64,000 nucleotides of DNA from JBCDJI01 sp964351865 (GCA_964351865.1 CAYGPJ010000006.1:62001-126000); one strand, 5' to 3'. Numbered from the stretch's first letter, positions 24,539 through 34,102 are shown. A program made the numbers and translations. The notes: generated from the letters alone by a model not told the origin.

Positions 24539-26356
24539 TTAGGGTGTGCTGGATTGAGTGACTTCAATCTGGTAAAATAACTGATCGGGGGCAGGTCCCG
24601 TATATTCATACTTTACGGTTTCCATGGGATTGGTATCCCCGTCACTCTGTGGAGAATTCATTTCGAGGAAAGTAGCGGCGTCGTACCAGTCCTTCAGGTT
24701 TTCTGAAATTTTGATGGTATAAGTCAGGCCCTGGTCAGCAAAGGCTTTGCGTCGTTTGAATTGGAATTGGGGTTTATTTCCTTCGAAATTAATCTGTAGC
24801 GGTAGCGTGGGTGAATTCTCATCAGGGGCCAGGTTGAAGGCAAATTCGAGCAGATTATTCAGGCCGTCCTGATCGGTGTCGCTCGTATCCAGCGCGCTGG
24901 CAGATCCCAGATGACGGGCCTTCCATTCGGAGAAAAAGAGGTCTCTGAGATTGATCGCTACTTCTTGCGACGAAGTCACTGTATTTTCTGTATCAACAGT
25001 TTCGATGCGGATCAGGTGTGAACCGAAAGCGAGCGAGTTGGGATTTAGGATGACCGATCCACTGGTAATATGCTGCTGAAAGGTTCCGTTGATATACAAC
25101 TTAATGAGGTGCGGTGGGGCGGCGGTGTTAACTTGGATAGGAATCTCATCGGTTTGAATCAGGGTGGTTTGCTGCTCCGGAATGCTGAGAACCACTTGCT
25201 GAGTAACAGGGGTGGTGGGCTGGAGTAGGAATCCACGTAGCGCTCCGTTGTAGCTGCCGTAACCTACGATCCAGCCTGCATCGTTAATGTCTTCCGCACT
25301 GATGAGCACCCATCCCGAATTGGAGGGAATCAAATCGTTTAGATTCTGCATGGTGGTGCCATCCCAAAGAAATGCCCGGGAGGTTTCGTAGTCGTACACT
25401 TTATTAGTAAAGTTATTCAAATTGTTAACTTCAGTGAACTGTTGAGGTAATGGGTTGCCATTTGGGTCGAAGGTGGTGACGTGAGGTATCGAGGGTGCGG
25501 TCAGTGAGGACCCGACCACTTGGCCGAAGTTATTCATTCCCAGCGCGCGGCTCTGGCCTCCGCCGAGGTGGCCGAGTGCGGTGATGGCTCCATTGGTCCA
25601 GATGCAGGCAGTTTCCTGTCCGTCAATCTGGTCGCTGAATCCGGCAGCTTGTCCGAGATTGTTGACGGCATTGATTTCTCCAAACGACCCATCAGGAAGA
25701 TTGGGTAAGGTATTTTGGCTCTGCTTGCTTTTTAAAAAGCCGTGGCCGGCGGTGTTGCCTAGGCAGGTGCCGGCCAGATCTCCGTGTTGGTTCAAGGCGA
25801 AGGCGCGACTCGAGAAGGCTTGATTGAAGGTGAGCGGGGAAGCCAGCACCCCGCCTTCAAGTAGAAAGGCTTGTGGAAAGCGACTGGTGCCGATATAGAA
25901 TCCAGCGATGTCTCCGGCATTATTGATGGTGAGGGCTTCAGAAGGTGAGGCGGGAAGCAGTACGCTGAGGTTGTCCTGAGAAAGGTCCGCATTCCAACGA
26001 CAGGCCAGCACATTTGCCGAACTATCAGCATAGACTCCTACGACTACGTTGGCATCGTTGATGTCATGTGCTTTGGAGAAGGGGCGACCAGTCGAGATCA
26101 GCGGAGTGGGAGTGCCGTCCGGCTGCCAGAGGATCGCCTGCGGCTGGTTAAATTCATTATGGGAAGTGCCGACGACAACACCTGCGGCATTGAGAGCCAT
26201 GCCCAGCGATTCTACATCGCCAGCGGCAGGGTGTAATTCGGTGATAGTGTAAGCTGTTTCAGCGAAAGCAGAGAGACTCAATAATGGCAAGCAAGCCACC
26301 GCCAGAACCGTGCTGGTTCGGATGGGGTGGCATAAAAATGTGTAGATAGCCTGCAT
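24539..26356 (-). CDS. Secreted HAF-repeat protein with Ig-like and C-terminal Asp-rich segments
   Basis: 605 residues. A signal peptide (residues about 1-32, ending SLSAFAE) leads to a series of HAF-type repeats (residues about 35-330) with recurrent 'A-L-N-x-x-G-x-V-V-G' units such as GMALNAAGVVVGTS, DINDANVVVGVY, AVNNLGQAAGFS and GMNNFGQVVGSS. An Ig-like stretch follows (about 390-470), then a calcium-binding-like DTSDTDQDGLNNLLEFAF and a beta-rich end. The last block is typical of secreted verrucomicrobial proteins. Likely cell-surface or extracellular; function unknown. No sorting tag is evident. Confidence 0.82.
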   Translation of the reverse strand: MQAIYTFLCHPIRTSTVLAVACLPLLSLSAFAETAYTITELHPAAGDVESLGMALNAAGVVVGTSHNEFNQPQAILWQPDGTPTPLISTGRPFSKAHDINDANVVVGVYADSSANVLACRWNADLSQDNLSVLLPASPSEALTINNAGDIAGFYIGTSRFPQAFLLEGGVLASPLTFNQAFSSRAFALNQHGDLAGTCLGNTAGHGFLKSKQSQNTLPNLPDGSFGEINAVNNLGQAAGFSDQIDGQETACIWTNGAITALGHLGGGQSRALGMNNFGQVVGSSLTAPSIPHVTTFDPNGNPLPQQFTEVNNLNNFTNKVYDYETSRAFLWDGTTMQNLNDLIPSNSGWVLISAEDINDAGWIVGYGSYNGALRGFLLQPTTPVTQQVVLSIPEQQTTLIQTDEIPIQVNTAAPPHLIKLYINGTFQQHITSGSVILNPNSLAFGSHLIRIETVDTENTVTSSQEVAINLRDLFFSEWKARHLGSASALDTSDTDQDGLNNLLEFAFNLAPDENSPTLPLQINFEGNKPQFQFKRRKAFADQGLTYTIKISENLKDWYDAATFLEMNSPQSDGDTNPMETVKYEYTGPAPDQLFYQIEVTQSSTP

Positions 26357-26446
26357 GAGTTGGTGGGATGTCTTATGCGGAAACGGCGCGGGTAAAAAGA
26401 AAAAAAAGCGGTAGCTGGGGGCTTTCGCTCAATTAAGATTCAAGAT

Positions 26447-27436
26447 TCAGGATTCGTCGGCAGCTAAATCTTCGAATGACTGGATCAGTAATTTTAGAGA
26501 TTCATGTTCGATACTGGAGAGTTTTTTCAACGATGAGCTCGTATTCGCCTCGATTTCAGGAGTCCAAGCCAGCTTTGAAAGCTCAAGGGCCAATTCGTCG
26601 GCAGTTGTCGAGACCGCTTTCCAGTCTCTGTTCTCGGATGCTGCTGAAAGAGAGGTGGTTTCCGTGTTTAAATTTAAAGATTTAGAGAGAGCCATGAGCA
26701 GTTTCACCTGAGCCTGGCACAAGTCAGAAGCGGAGTTGGCGGTATGCTGCTGCTGCCATAGGTGGAAAACATGGGCGGATTCTCGTAATGAAGTGGCTTG
26801 CCCGACCAGCCAGGCTTGCTCATCTGGCCACTTTTCTTCCCAATGCCGCGGCTGGCGTTCTTGCAGCGCGGCCAGATCGTAATTCAACTTGGGGTGACCG
26901 GCGGCCAGAATGTCGGGGGAGATTTCCTGGTGGCAGGCGACACAGGTATTCGCTCGGATGTAAAGGTCTTCCTGATCGGTCATGCCTGAGGCCACGCGCT
27001 GTTGATGCGTATAATCGAGTCGGGTGTGGGATTGAATCCATTCGGACGATGGACCATGGCAGCTTTCACAGGAGACACCTTCTTTGATCAGCTGCGGTGA
27101 GGCCAGCCGTTTGGCGGGAACTTGTGCCATCGGAGCGTGGCAGGAAGTGCAATTAGGGTGGGTGGCCGGATTTTCAATTTTGAGGGTATCGGCCATGCGC
27201 CGGGACCAGGCGGTGGTCAGGGTGGCATAGGATTTTGAATGGGGGTCGGACTGGTTCCAGATGGTGAATTGCTTACTCATGGGGCCCGCGCCACCGTGGC
27301 ACATCGACGTCTGGCAGCCGACGGCACCCATATAACCTGGCTTATCCTCGGGGAAGTTCAGGAAATCATAACCGTAGCTGTCATGGCTGTTGATTGCCAA
27401 AGCAATACAAAATGCCGCAATAATATAAAATTTCAT
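26447..27436 (-). CDS. Periplasmic tetraheme cytochrome c (c554-like)
   Basis: 329 residues with a signal peptide (cleavage near DSYG). Four haem attachment sites are seen: one unusual CX4CH (CQTSMCHGG) near residue 42 and three CXXCH (CTSCH, CESCH, CVACH), the last followed by a conserved AAGHPKLNYD block. This layout matches multihaem cytochromes of the c554 type. The remaining C-terminal half is helical and Leu/Ser-rich without haem motifs. The gene is divergent from the electron-wire cluster with only 51 bp between start codons, so it probably shares its control and acts as a periplasmic electron carrier for it. Confidence 0.9.
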   Translation of the reverse strand: MKFYIIAAFCIALAINSHDSYGYDFLNFPEDKPGYMGAVGCQTSMCHGGAGPMSKQFTIWNQSDPHSKSYATLTTAWSRRMADTLKIENPATHPNCTSCHAPMAQVPAKRLASPQLIKEGVSCESCHGPSSEWIQSHTRLDYTHQQRVASGMTDQEDLYIRANTCVACHQEISPDILAAGHPKLNYDLAALQERQPRHWEEKWPDEQAWLVGQATSLRESAHVFHLWQQQHTANSASDLCQAQVKLLMALSKSLNLNTETTSLSAASENRDWKAVSTTADELALELSKLAWTPEIEANTSSSLKKLSSIEHESLKLLIQSFEDLAADES

Positions 27437-27487
27437 AAGTAATAACTGCTTGTTTGAAAAAGCATTTTCCTGTTACGTAGCTGCACC

Positions 27488-29212
27488 GTGTCAGCGACTC
27501 TCGAAAATAACACCAGCAAACTTGAAGAAGGCAAGCCATTGTCTTGTGAAGAATTGCTGGAACTCTTGCCCTCTCTTTCGGAAGTACCGAAAGGAGTGTT
27601 TAAAAAATTTGCAGAAGGTGCGGCGGCGTTGCGACACATCAAAAAGGGAGAAATCCTTTGCCGCGAGGGTGATTTTGGTTCTACCGCCTTTTATATCGTC
27701 TCAGGCAGCGTCGAGATCTGCATTGAGAATCCGCTGGCTCATGTTTCGACCCAACCGGAAAAGGGATCGGGATTACTGGGGCAGGTTTTCTCCGGGATGC
27801 AGAGCTTTCTCAGCAGTGAACCGCGGTCGATTGATGATCTGATCGGACGTCGGAAGTTTATCCCCGTGGATGCCTCGGTGGATTTAAAGGTGGATGACCC
27901 TAAAGCGGTGCTGGGTCAGGGTGAGTTGTTCGGCGAAATGACCTGTCGCACGTTTATGCCGCGCTCGGCAACTGTTCGGGCCAGTGAAGACTGCGTCATC
28001 GTAGAGATGCTGCGGGTTATTTTGGATATGCTGGTGGGCACGCGCGATATTCAGGATGAGATCAAGATGACCACCAAGGTAAAGGCCCCGACGTTCAAGG
28101 GGACTTCCTTCAAAGAGGAACTGGATCGTAAATACCGTGAACGCTCACTGAAAAACCATCTGGCCAGTGTTTCGCTATTCGAGGCACTGGATGACGCGTT
28201 TATTGAACAGTTGTGTCAGAATATTGAACTCAAGTCTTATCACAAAGGTGAAGTGATATGTCGTCAGGGGGATGCGGCTGACCGTTTTTATCTGATCCGG
28301 CAGGGGTTGGTGAAAGTATCCCAAGCCATGCCGGGCGGTGAAATGGTCAGAACCTATTTATGTCGCGGAGAATATTTCGGTGAAATTGGTCTGATTCTCA
28401 AGAGCCCGCGCACGGCTTCTTGTATTGCGTCTGAAATGGTTGATCTGGTGGAAATCAGCTCAGATGACTTTGACCAAATGCTGGAGCGGTTCCCGACGGT
28501 CAAGCAGCAGCTGACTGAGGTAGCAGACTCTCGTAAAAAGGCGCAGGAGGAATCCACCGTGAGTGCGCCGATCGCTGGTTCAACCTACTTGGAAGAAGCG
28601 CTGGATCAGGGATTACTCCAGGCTCAGAACCTGTTGATGATCGACTTGACCAAGTGCACCCGCTGTGATTTGTGCGTTCAGGCCTGTGGGGATGCGCATA
28701 ACGGGGTAAGCCGTTTGTTACGCGATGGGTTACGCTACGAGAATTATCTGGTCGCGACCGCCTGCCGCTCTTGTCAGGATCCGTTGTGTATGACCCAGTG
28801 TCCGGTGGGATCGATTCGCCGTAAGGACAATCTGGAAATTATTATTGAAGACTGGTGTATCGGATGTTCCAAATGTGCCGACCTATGTCCCTACGGGAAT
28901 ATCAACATGCAGAGCATGCAGGAGGAAGAGCCGAAAGAACCTCGCAACTGGTTTAAGCGCCAGCAGCAACCGGAAGCAGGCGGCGATGAAGTCACCAAGG
29001 CCGCACCCAAGCGGAAAGCCAAGTCGGTTAAAGCGACGACCTGTGACCTTTGTACTGAAATGACCATGCCGAGCTGTGTTTATGCCTGTCCGCACGATGC
29101 GGCCATGCGCGTGAATCCGGTTGAATTCTTTTCCAAGAAAATGCCCAACCTGAAAGACTTCCTGTATGACGCCCACAAGGGAAAACAAGTCAATATGAGG
29201 ACGACGCACTAG
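27488..29212 (+). CDS. Double cyclic-nucleotide-binding domain fused to a four-cluster ferredoxin (DmsB-type)
   Basis: 574 residues from a GTG start, no signal peptide, hence cytoplasmic. Domain 1 (residues about 35-185, with a roughly 50-residue insertion) and domain 2 (about 228-345) are cNMP-binding jelly rolls. Both retain the phosphate-binding cassette, FGEMTCRTFMPRSAT with R159 and FGEIGLILKSPRTAS with R308. After a linker come sixteen cysteines in the DmsB/NrfC order: 390/393/396/400, 426/429/434/438, 457/460/463/467 and 519/522/530/534, enough for four [4Fe-4S] clusters. First gene of the cluster, 25 bp before the haem-b protein. It probably feeds or takes electrons there, with activity gated by a cyclic nucleotide (inference). 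Confidence 0.92.
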   Translation: MSATLENNTSKLEEGKPLSCEELLELLPSLSEVPKGVFKKFAEGAAALRHIKKGEILCREGDFGSTAFYIVSGSVEICIENPLAHVSTQPEKGSGLLGQVFSGMQSFLSSEPRSIDDLIGRRKFIPVDASVDLKVDDPKAVLGQGELFGEMTCRTFMPRSATVRASEDCVIVEMLRVILDMLVGTRDIQDEIKMTTKVKAPTFKGTSFKEELDRKYRERSLKNHLASVSLFEALDDAFIEQLCQNIELKSYHKGEVICRQGDAADRFYLIRQGLVKVSQAMPGGEMVRTYLCRGEYFGEIGLILKSPRTASCIASEMVDLVEISSDDFDQMLERFPTVKQQLTEVADSRKKAQEESTVSAPIAGSTYLEEALDQGLLQAQNLLMIDLTKCTRCDLCVQACGDAHNGVSRLLRDGLRYENYLVATACRSCQDPLCMTQCPVGSIRRKDNLEIIIEDWCIGCSKCADLCPYGNINMQSMQEEEPKEPRNWFKRQQQPEAGGDEVTKAAPKRKAKSVKATTCDLCTEMTMPSCVYACPHDAAMRVNPVEFFSKKMPNLKDFLYDAHKGKQVNMRTTH

Positions 29213-29237
29213 GCGTGCTGCTGTCGATTTACGAGTT

Positions 29238-30143
29238 ATGATTATTGATAAATCACATCGCAGTTGGGCTGTTATTACCGTCGTGGTCTCTGTCATCATT
29301 GCGGCAGGGTATTATTTGAGTTTTGGTAAGGCGGACGGCGGTTACTTGCATGAAAGTGTCGGGGGCAGTGCGCTGGGGCTGATCTATGGAATTCTGGCCC
29401 TGCTCATTTTTGTCTTTGCCGCGTTACTGGGCTGGCGCAGGAATCATCCGGCCTTGCGGGTGGGGCGGATGCAGTTCTGGATGAAGGGACACATCTGGTT
29501 CACGGTGATCTCCATTCCGCTGGTGGTGTTTCATTCCGGATTCTATTGGGGTTCTCCGATGACTCAGTTGCTGATGTGGACTTATTGGATTGTAATGATC
29601 AGTGGATTTATCGGCTTGGGGATCCAGCACATCTTACCGCGTATCATGTTCCAACGTTTAAAAACCGAAGTGGTTTTCGAACAAATTCCTTACCTCAGGG
29701 AGCAGTTGGTGGCGGGTGCTGAAGCGATCCTGAAAAAACTTCAACCTGAGCCCGCGCCTGCTCCAGAGCCGAAAGAGCCTGAAGCAGGGGAAGACCCCGA
29801 GCCTGTTGCGGAGCCGGAACCGGTCGTGCTGCCGGAGCGAGCAGTGCAAATTTTGGAAGAGCAGATCATTCCTTATCTGAAATTAAATAACGGCAGAAAG
29901 CATTCTCTCAACGACAAGCAGACCGCCTACGATTTGTTTCAGGTCATGAAACTGCAGACTGAAGACCAGTGGCATGAATCTATTTTCGAACTCGAAGCGA
30001 TGGTAGAGGAGCGCCGTCAGTTGGATCGCCAGACTCAGTTGCAGCATTGGCTGCATTTTTGGCTGTTCTTCCATGGCCCTGTATCTTTATTTTTATTGCT
30101 GTTAACCCTGTGGCACGCCGGAGTGTCTCTACTGAATTACTAG
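29238..30143 (+). CDS. Membrane protein with two stacked His pairs (predicted di-haem b subunit)
   Basis: 301 residues with four hydrophobic helices: about 10-28, 44-65, 84-104 (with 110-130 adjacent) and 274-296. Two helices each carry a His pair 14 residues apart: H85/H99 (GHIWFTVISIPLVVFHSG) and H279/H293 (HGPVSLFLLLLTLWHAG). This HX13H geometry on two helices is how b561 and ferric-reductase/NOX proteins hold two stacked b haems across the membrane. Between them is a Pro/Glu-rich cytoplasmic or periplasmic loop (about 173-205). It lies between the FeS protein and the decaheme cytochrome, the right place for a membrane-crossing step. Confidence 0.8.
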   Translation: MIIDKSHRSWAVITVVVSVIIAAGYYLSFGKADGGYLHESVGGSALGLIYGILALLIFVFAALLGWRRNHPALRVGRMQFWMKGHIWFTVISIPLVVFHSGFYWGSPMTQLLMWTYWIVMISGFIGLGIQHILPRIMFQRLKTEVVFEQIPYLREQLVAGAEAILKKLQPEPAPAPEPKEPEAGEDPEPVAEPEPVVLPERAVQILEEQIIPYLKLNNGRKHSLNDKQTAYDLFQVMKLQTEDQWHESIFELEAMVEERRQLDRQTQLQHWLHFWLFFHGPVSLFLLLLTLWHAGVSLLNY

Positions 30144-30152
30144 ATTTTACCG

Positions 30153-31604
30153 ATGAGTACTCCGAAACGCAGTCTGAAACAACTCGCCCAGCGCTACAGT
30201 GGCAATCTTGATTACTTCAAGAAATCGCATTATCTGCGTGAGTTCCGCTGGCGTGCATTATTTGGAATCGTGATGCTGGCATTGCTGGGAATCGCGCTGA
30301 TGGTGTTATGGGACTATGTCAGTCCAGAGAATTCCAGAAGTAAGGAAATCGTGAATTCTTTCTATAACCCCGGCCCCATTTCCCAGGCGCATGCTTCATT
30401 CGCCATGGATTGTACCAAGTGCCACCAGGAAGCCAATCGCCTGGTTCAGGGAAACATCGAACATTCGCCCGTCGATTCCGCCTGTATGTCCTGCCATGAG
30501 GGATATGAACTTCACCAACCGAATTCTCCGCGTCAGCATTCCTGCACCGCCTGTCACCATGAGCACGTCACCGCCGGACCGATGAAGCCGGTCAACAGTG
30601 CCAACTGTGCTTCCTGTCACGCCTCCGAGACGATCATGGCTGAGGCTGCCGCCAAAGGGATGGGAATCCCAGCACACGCCTTTGACTTCACCGCGGATGA
30701 CGGAATGAAATACTTCAAGCCCGAGCGTCCGGCCGAGGGTTATACCCAAGCCTTTCATGCCTTTGATGATGGACACCCGGCGTTCCAGATTCATCGCGAT
30801 CAACTGAAAGATCCCAACAGTCTGAAGTTTAATCACCAAGTTCATATGACGGGTGATTCCATTCCTGAACTGAACGGCCAACCATTGAATTGCATGGATT
30901 GCCACGTGCCGGATGCCTCTGGTGCCTACATGCAACCGATGACCTACGAAGCGAATTGTCAGTCCTGCCACTCACTGCAGTTTGACCCACGCAATCCGGG
31001 CATGGAAGTGCCGCATGGTGATGCCGATGCGGTGATGGCCTATCTCAGCAGTCTGTCGCTCCAATACGAAAAAGAAGCCAAAAAGCAGGGCATGAAAGAT
31101 TCACGGGAGATTCTCTCTTTTGTGCAGACGCAGATGATTGCGATGAAACAGGAACTGCGGAACGGCGCCAGCCTGGAAGAGCGGGTCTATTTCTCCGGGT
31201 CGGAACAAGCGGATCCGCTGGAGATAGCCGGCGGACGAAACGCCAGAAACTCTGAATATGCCGGATGTATCTATTGCCACGATGTGACGCGTTCGGACAC
31301 GCGCGTCCCACAGGTAACGGCGCCGGAAATCCCGGATCGCTGGATGGGGCAAAGTCGCTTCGATCACTCTCGGCACAAACAAATGGCATGTACCGAATGC
31401 CACAGCGTGGATAACAGTGAGTTGACTTCCGATATCCTGATGCCGACTATCGAGAGCTGCCAGAAGTGTCACAGCCAGCAAGGTAAAGTCGTCAGTAGTT
31501 GCCAGACTTGTCACGGCTATCATGCACCACCAAGTTCCGCTGGCGCTGAATATTGGAAAGAACTGGCAAAAGAAATGCAGCTCGATACTGATACCGCGAA
31601 ATAG
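30153..31604 (+). CDS. Membrane-anchored decaheme cytochrome c
   Basis: 483 residues. One N-terminal transmembrane helix (about 36-54) anchors the protein; the rest is periplasmic. Ten CXXCH motifs start at residues 87, 111, 131, 152, 247, 269, 372, 413, 436 and 450 (CTKCH, CMSCH, CTACH, CASCH, CMDCH, CQSCH, CIYCH, CTECH, CQKCH, CQTCH). Extra histidines between them suit bis-His ligation. The pattern fits MtrA/NrfB/cytochrome c3-like wires that move electrons across the periplasm. It starts 9 bp after the haem-b gene and ends 5 bp before the barrel protein gene, so the genes form one operon. Confidence 0.94.
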   Translation: MSTPKRSLKQLAQRYSGNLDYFKKSHYLREFRWRALFGIVMLALLGIALMVLWDYVSPENSRSKEIVNSFYNPGPISQAHASFAMDCTKCHQEANRLVQGNIEHSPVDSACMSCHEGYELHQPNSPRQHSCTACHHEHVTAGPMKPVNSANCASCHASETIMAEAAAKGMGIPAHAFDFTADDGMKYFKPERPAEGYTQAFHAFDDGHPAFQIHRDQLKDPNSLKFNHQVHMTGDSIPELNGQPLNCMDCHVPDASGAYMQPMTYEANCQSCHSLQFDPRNPGMEVPHGDADAVMAYLSSLSLQYEKEAKKQGMKDSREILSFVQTQMIAMKQELRNGASLEERVYFSGSEQADPLEIAGGRNARNSEYAGCIYCHDVTRSDTRVPQVTAPEIPDRWMGQSRFDHSRHKQMACTECHSVDNSELTSDILMPTIESCQKCHSQQGKVVSSCQTCHGYHAPPSSAGAEYWKELAKEMQLDTDTAK

Positions 31605-31609
31605 ATTTT

Positions 31610-34099
31610 ATGGTAAGGAAAAGACAGTCTAGCTCAGAGATCAGACCATGGTTGTGGTTACTGGTGGCTGGTAGCGTACTGGTTTCCGGTTGCTCATCTC
31701 AGAAAGATGATGAGCAAAGCGAAGTTGCAGAAACTGAAAAAGCGGTGAAGGTGGCCATTGAAGAGACGGCTGGAGTTGCAGAGGAGACCGAAGAAGAAAA
31801 GCGGATACGCAATATGAATCGTTCTGAGATTCAGAACTGGATGCAGCAAAATTTAAAGCCGATCAACGATGGAGAAGCTGCACCCGCACCTATAGATGAT
31901 GCCACTTTGCTACCGGGTGCGCCAACTTCTGTAGTAATACCTGACTACCGCACTCTGGACTCCGGTATTGGAGGGAAACCTGAAAATAGGGAGCCGGCAG
32001 GTGATGGGGCCACGGATACGGAATCGGATCCCGAGGAAGACGAGACGGCAAATACGACTCAGCCAGTGGTTTCTGAAAATCCGTTCTGGCTGGCGGCAGA
32101 TAAAGTGTTCAACCCGGACCCCGGAGCGTATGCAGGCAAGCAGGTGCCAGAAAATATTTTGTCGCAACCTGTCCCGGAGGTGCCCGATTTCGGATTAGAA
32201 GACCTGCCGGAACCCTTAAGTAAACGGGGTGAAAAGGCGACGATCAATAAACGTAAAATGCCGAAATTTTCTAACCGAAATTCCTATCCACAAAATGATA
32301 CTTATCCCTTGCCCAACCACACCGAAGTGGTTCGAAGCCGCTGGGATGAGCGCTATAAACAGCAAGCCCGCTACCCCGATCCGGAGACCGCTGAAACACC
32401 GTTTCAGGATCAACTGCCTTACATCTGGCACCCCTACGAGCAAAGTATTCTGAAAGGCGATGTGCCGCTGATTGGTGAGGATGTTTTTGTTCGTCTGACG
32501 GCCGGATCGCTCACGGTTTTAGAAACCCAGCGGGTGCCGACCCCGAGTGGTATCAGTGGTGCCCGCCCGGATAATGCGGATTTCTTTGGAGATGGAGACT
32601 CGTTCTTCGTGCAGGATAACACCTTTCTGCGCATCGATATCTTTCAGGGGGAGACGGAAGTCTTTAAGCCGCCACTCTGGAGACTGACCTTGCAACCGGT
32701 CTACAACGTCAACTATTTCGAAACTACCGAGACGGGAGCATTACAACCGGATCCGCGCGGAGATGAGACGGTGAAAGTCGCTCCTGTTATTCCCGCTGCT
32801 GCGGCGTTTAATCCGGCAACGTTCAGCCGCGCCATCGCTTTAGCACAGCAAAATGCAATTCTGGAACCGGCTCCGACTGAGTACGAAGAAAAGGTTGTCA
32901 CGCGGACTCGTCAACAGTTGACGCTCCAGGAGGGTTTTCTGGAAGTAAGGTTGGCGGAGTACAGCAGCACTTATGATTTTGTGAGTGCTCGTGGTGGGCT
33001 GCAGCTTTTCAACAGTGATTTCCGTGGGCTGGTATTCAATGACACGAACCTCGGTTACCGGATCTTCGGAACGGCCGAAAACAACCTGTGGAACTACAAC
33101 CTCGCTTACTTTGACCTGCGCGAGAAGAATACCAATTCCGAGCTAAATACCCTCAATGACCGGGATCAGGATGTCTTTATCGCCAACTTGTTCCGACAGG
33201 ATTTCATCTGGCCGGGCTATGCCGTGAACTTCAGCGGAATTGTAAATATGGACAGCGGCAACCGCCACTACGATGGAAACGGATTTCTGGCCCGACCCAA
33301 CCCAGTCGGGCAGTTGGACGATAATGCCGATCACGAGGTGCGTTCTTATTACCTCGGCTTCAGTGGAGAGGGGAAATTTGGACGTGTGAATATTTCACAT
33401 TCCTTTTATCAGGCTTTCGGAACCGACGAGTTCAACGGTTACTCCAACAAAGAAGTCGAAATCAATGCACAACAGGCGCACGTGGAAGTTTCTTATGACC
33501 GCGACTGGATCCGATATAAAGCGACGCTTTTCTATGCCTCGGGTGATGCCGATCCTAATGACGGCCAGGCCAATGGCTTCGACAGCGTGTTGGATAACCC
33601 GAACCTGATTGGAGGGCCATTCAGTTACTGGGTGCGGCAAGGCTTTAACCTCGGCGGCACCTCCGCCCGCCTCAAGCAACGCAACAGCCTGATCCCGAAT
33701 CTACGCAGCAGTAAATTCGAGGGACAATCCAACTTCGTTAACCCCGGAGTCATGATCGTCGGTCTTGGAACGGATATCGAGCTGACGACTGAAACCCGGC
33801 TCTTTTTTAACGCTAACTATATCCGTTTGGTGGAAACCGCGGGGTTAAAACAAACGTTGTTCACCGATGAGATCAATAACGAACTCGGTTACGACATCAG
33901 CCTCGGGATCATCGCTCGTCCGTTGTTGAATGATAACGTTGTCATTACTGCCGGGATCGGCGTCTTCCTGCCCGCGAAAGGCTACCAGGATATTTATGGC
34001 CAGAACGCCGAGAAAGTTCCCACTTACGACGGGAATGACGTCGTGGAATACGAAAATTTGCTCTACAGCGGATTTGTGCAGTTAACCTTGGCCTGGTAA
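31610..34099 (+). CDS. Lipidated outer-membrane beta-barrel (porin of a porin-cytochrome conduit)
   Basis: 829 residues. The start is a lipoprotein signal (LLVAGSVLVSGCSS; Ser-Ser after the Cys favours outer-membrane sorting). Residues about 30-230 are acidic and Pro-rich, without haem motifs. From about residue 290 on the sequence is a string of amphipathic strands with alternating aromatic residues and short Asn/Asp/Gly turns, ending in the terminal aromatic LTLAW typical of Bam substrates. It follows the decaheme gene by 5 bp and precedes the giant decaheme cytochrome by 3 bp. It therefore best fits the barrel that brings a periplasmic and an external cytochrome together. An N-terminal lipid on such a barrel is unusual. 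Confidence 0.8.
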   Translation: MVRKRQSSSEIRPWLWLLVAGSVLVSGCSSQKDDEQSEVAETEKAVKVAIEETAGVAEETEEEKRIRNMNRSEIQNWMQQNLKPINDGEAAPAPIDDATLLPGAPTSVVIPDYRTLDSGIGGKPENREPAGDGATDTESDPEEDETANTTQPVVSENPFWLAADKVFNPDPGAYAGKQVPENILSQPVPEVPDFGLEDLPEPLSKRGEKATINKRKMPKFSNRNSYPQNDTYPLPNHTEVVRSRWDERYKQQARYPDPETAETPFQDQLPYIWHPYEQSILKGDVPLIGEDVFVRLTAGSLTVLETQRVPTPSGISGARPDNADFFGDGDSFFVQDNTFLRIDIFQGETEVFKPPLWRLTLQPVYNVNYFETTETGALQPDPRGDETVKVAPVIPAAAAFNPATFSRAIALAQQNAILEPAPTEYEEKVVTRTRQQLTLQEGFLEVRLAEYSSTYDFVSARGGLQLFNSDFRGLVFNDTNLGYRIFGTAENNLWNYNLAYFDLREKNTNSELNTLNDRDQDVFIANLFRQDFIWPGYAVNFSGIVNMDSGNRHYDGNGFLARPNPVGQLDDNADHEVRSYYLGFSGEGKFGRVNISHSFYQAFGTDEFNGYSNKEVEINAQQAHVEVSYDRDWIRYKATLFYASGDADPNDGQANGFDSVLDNPNLIGGPFSYWVRQGFNLGGTSARLKQRNSLIPNLRSSKFEGQSNFVNPGVMIVGLGTDIELTTETRLFFNANYIRLVETAGLKQTLFTDEINNELGYDISLGIIARPLLNDNVVITAGIGVFLPAKGYQDIYGQNAEKVPTYDGNDVVEYENLLYSGFVQLTLAW

Positions 34100-34102
34100 A
34101 AA

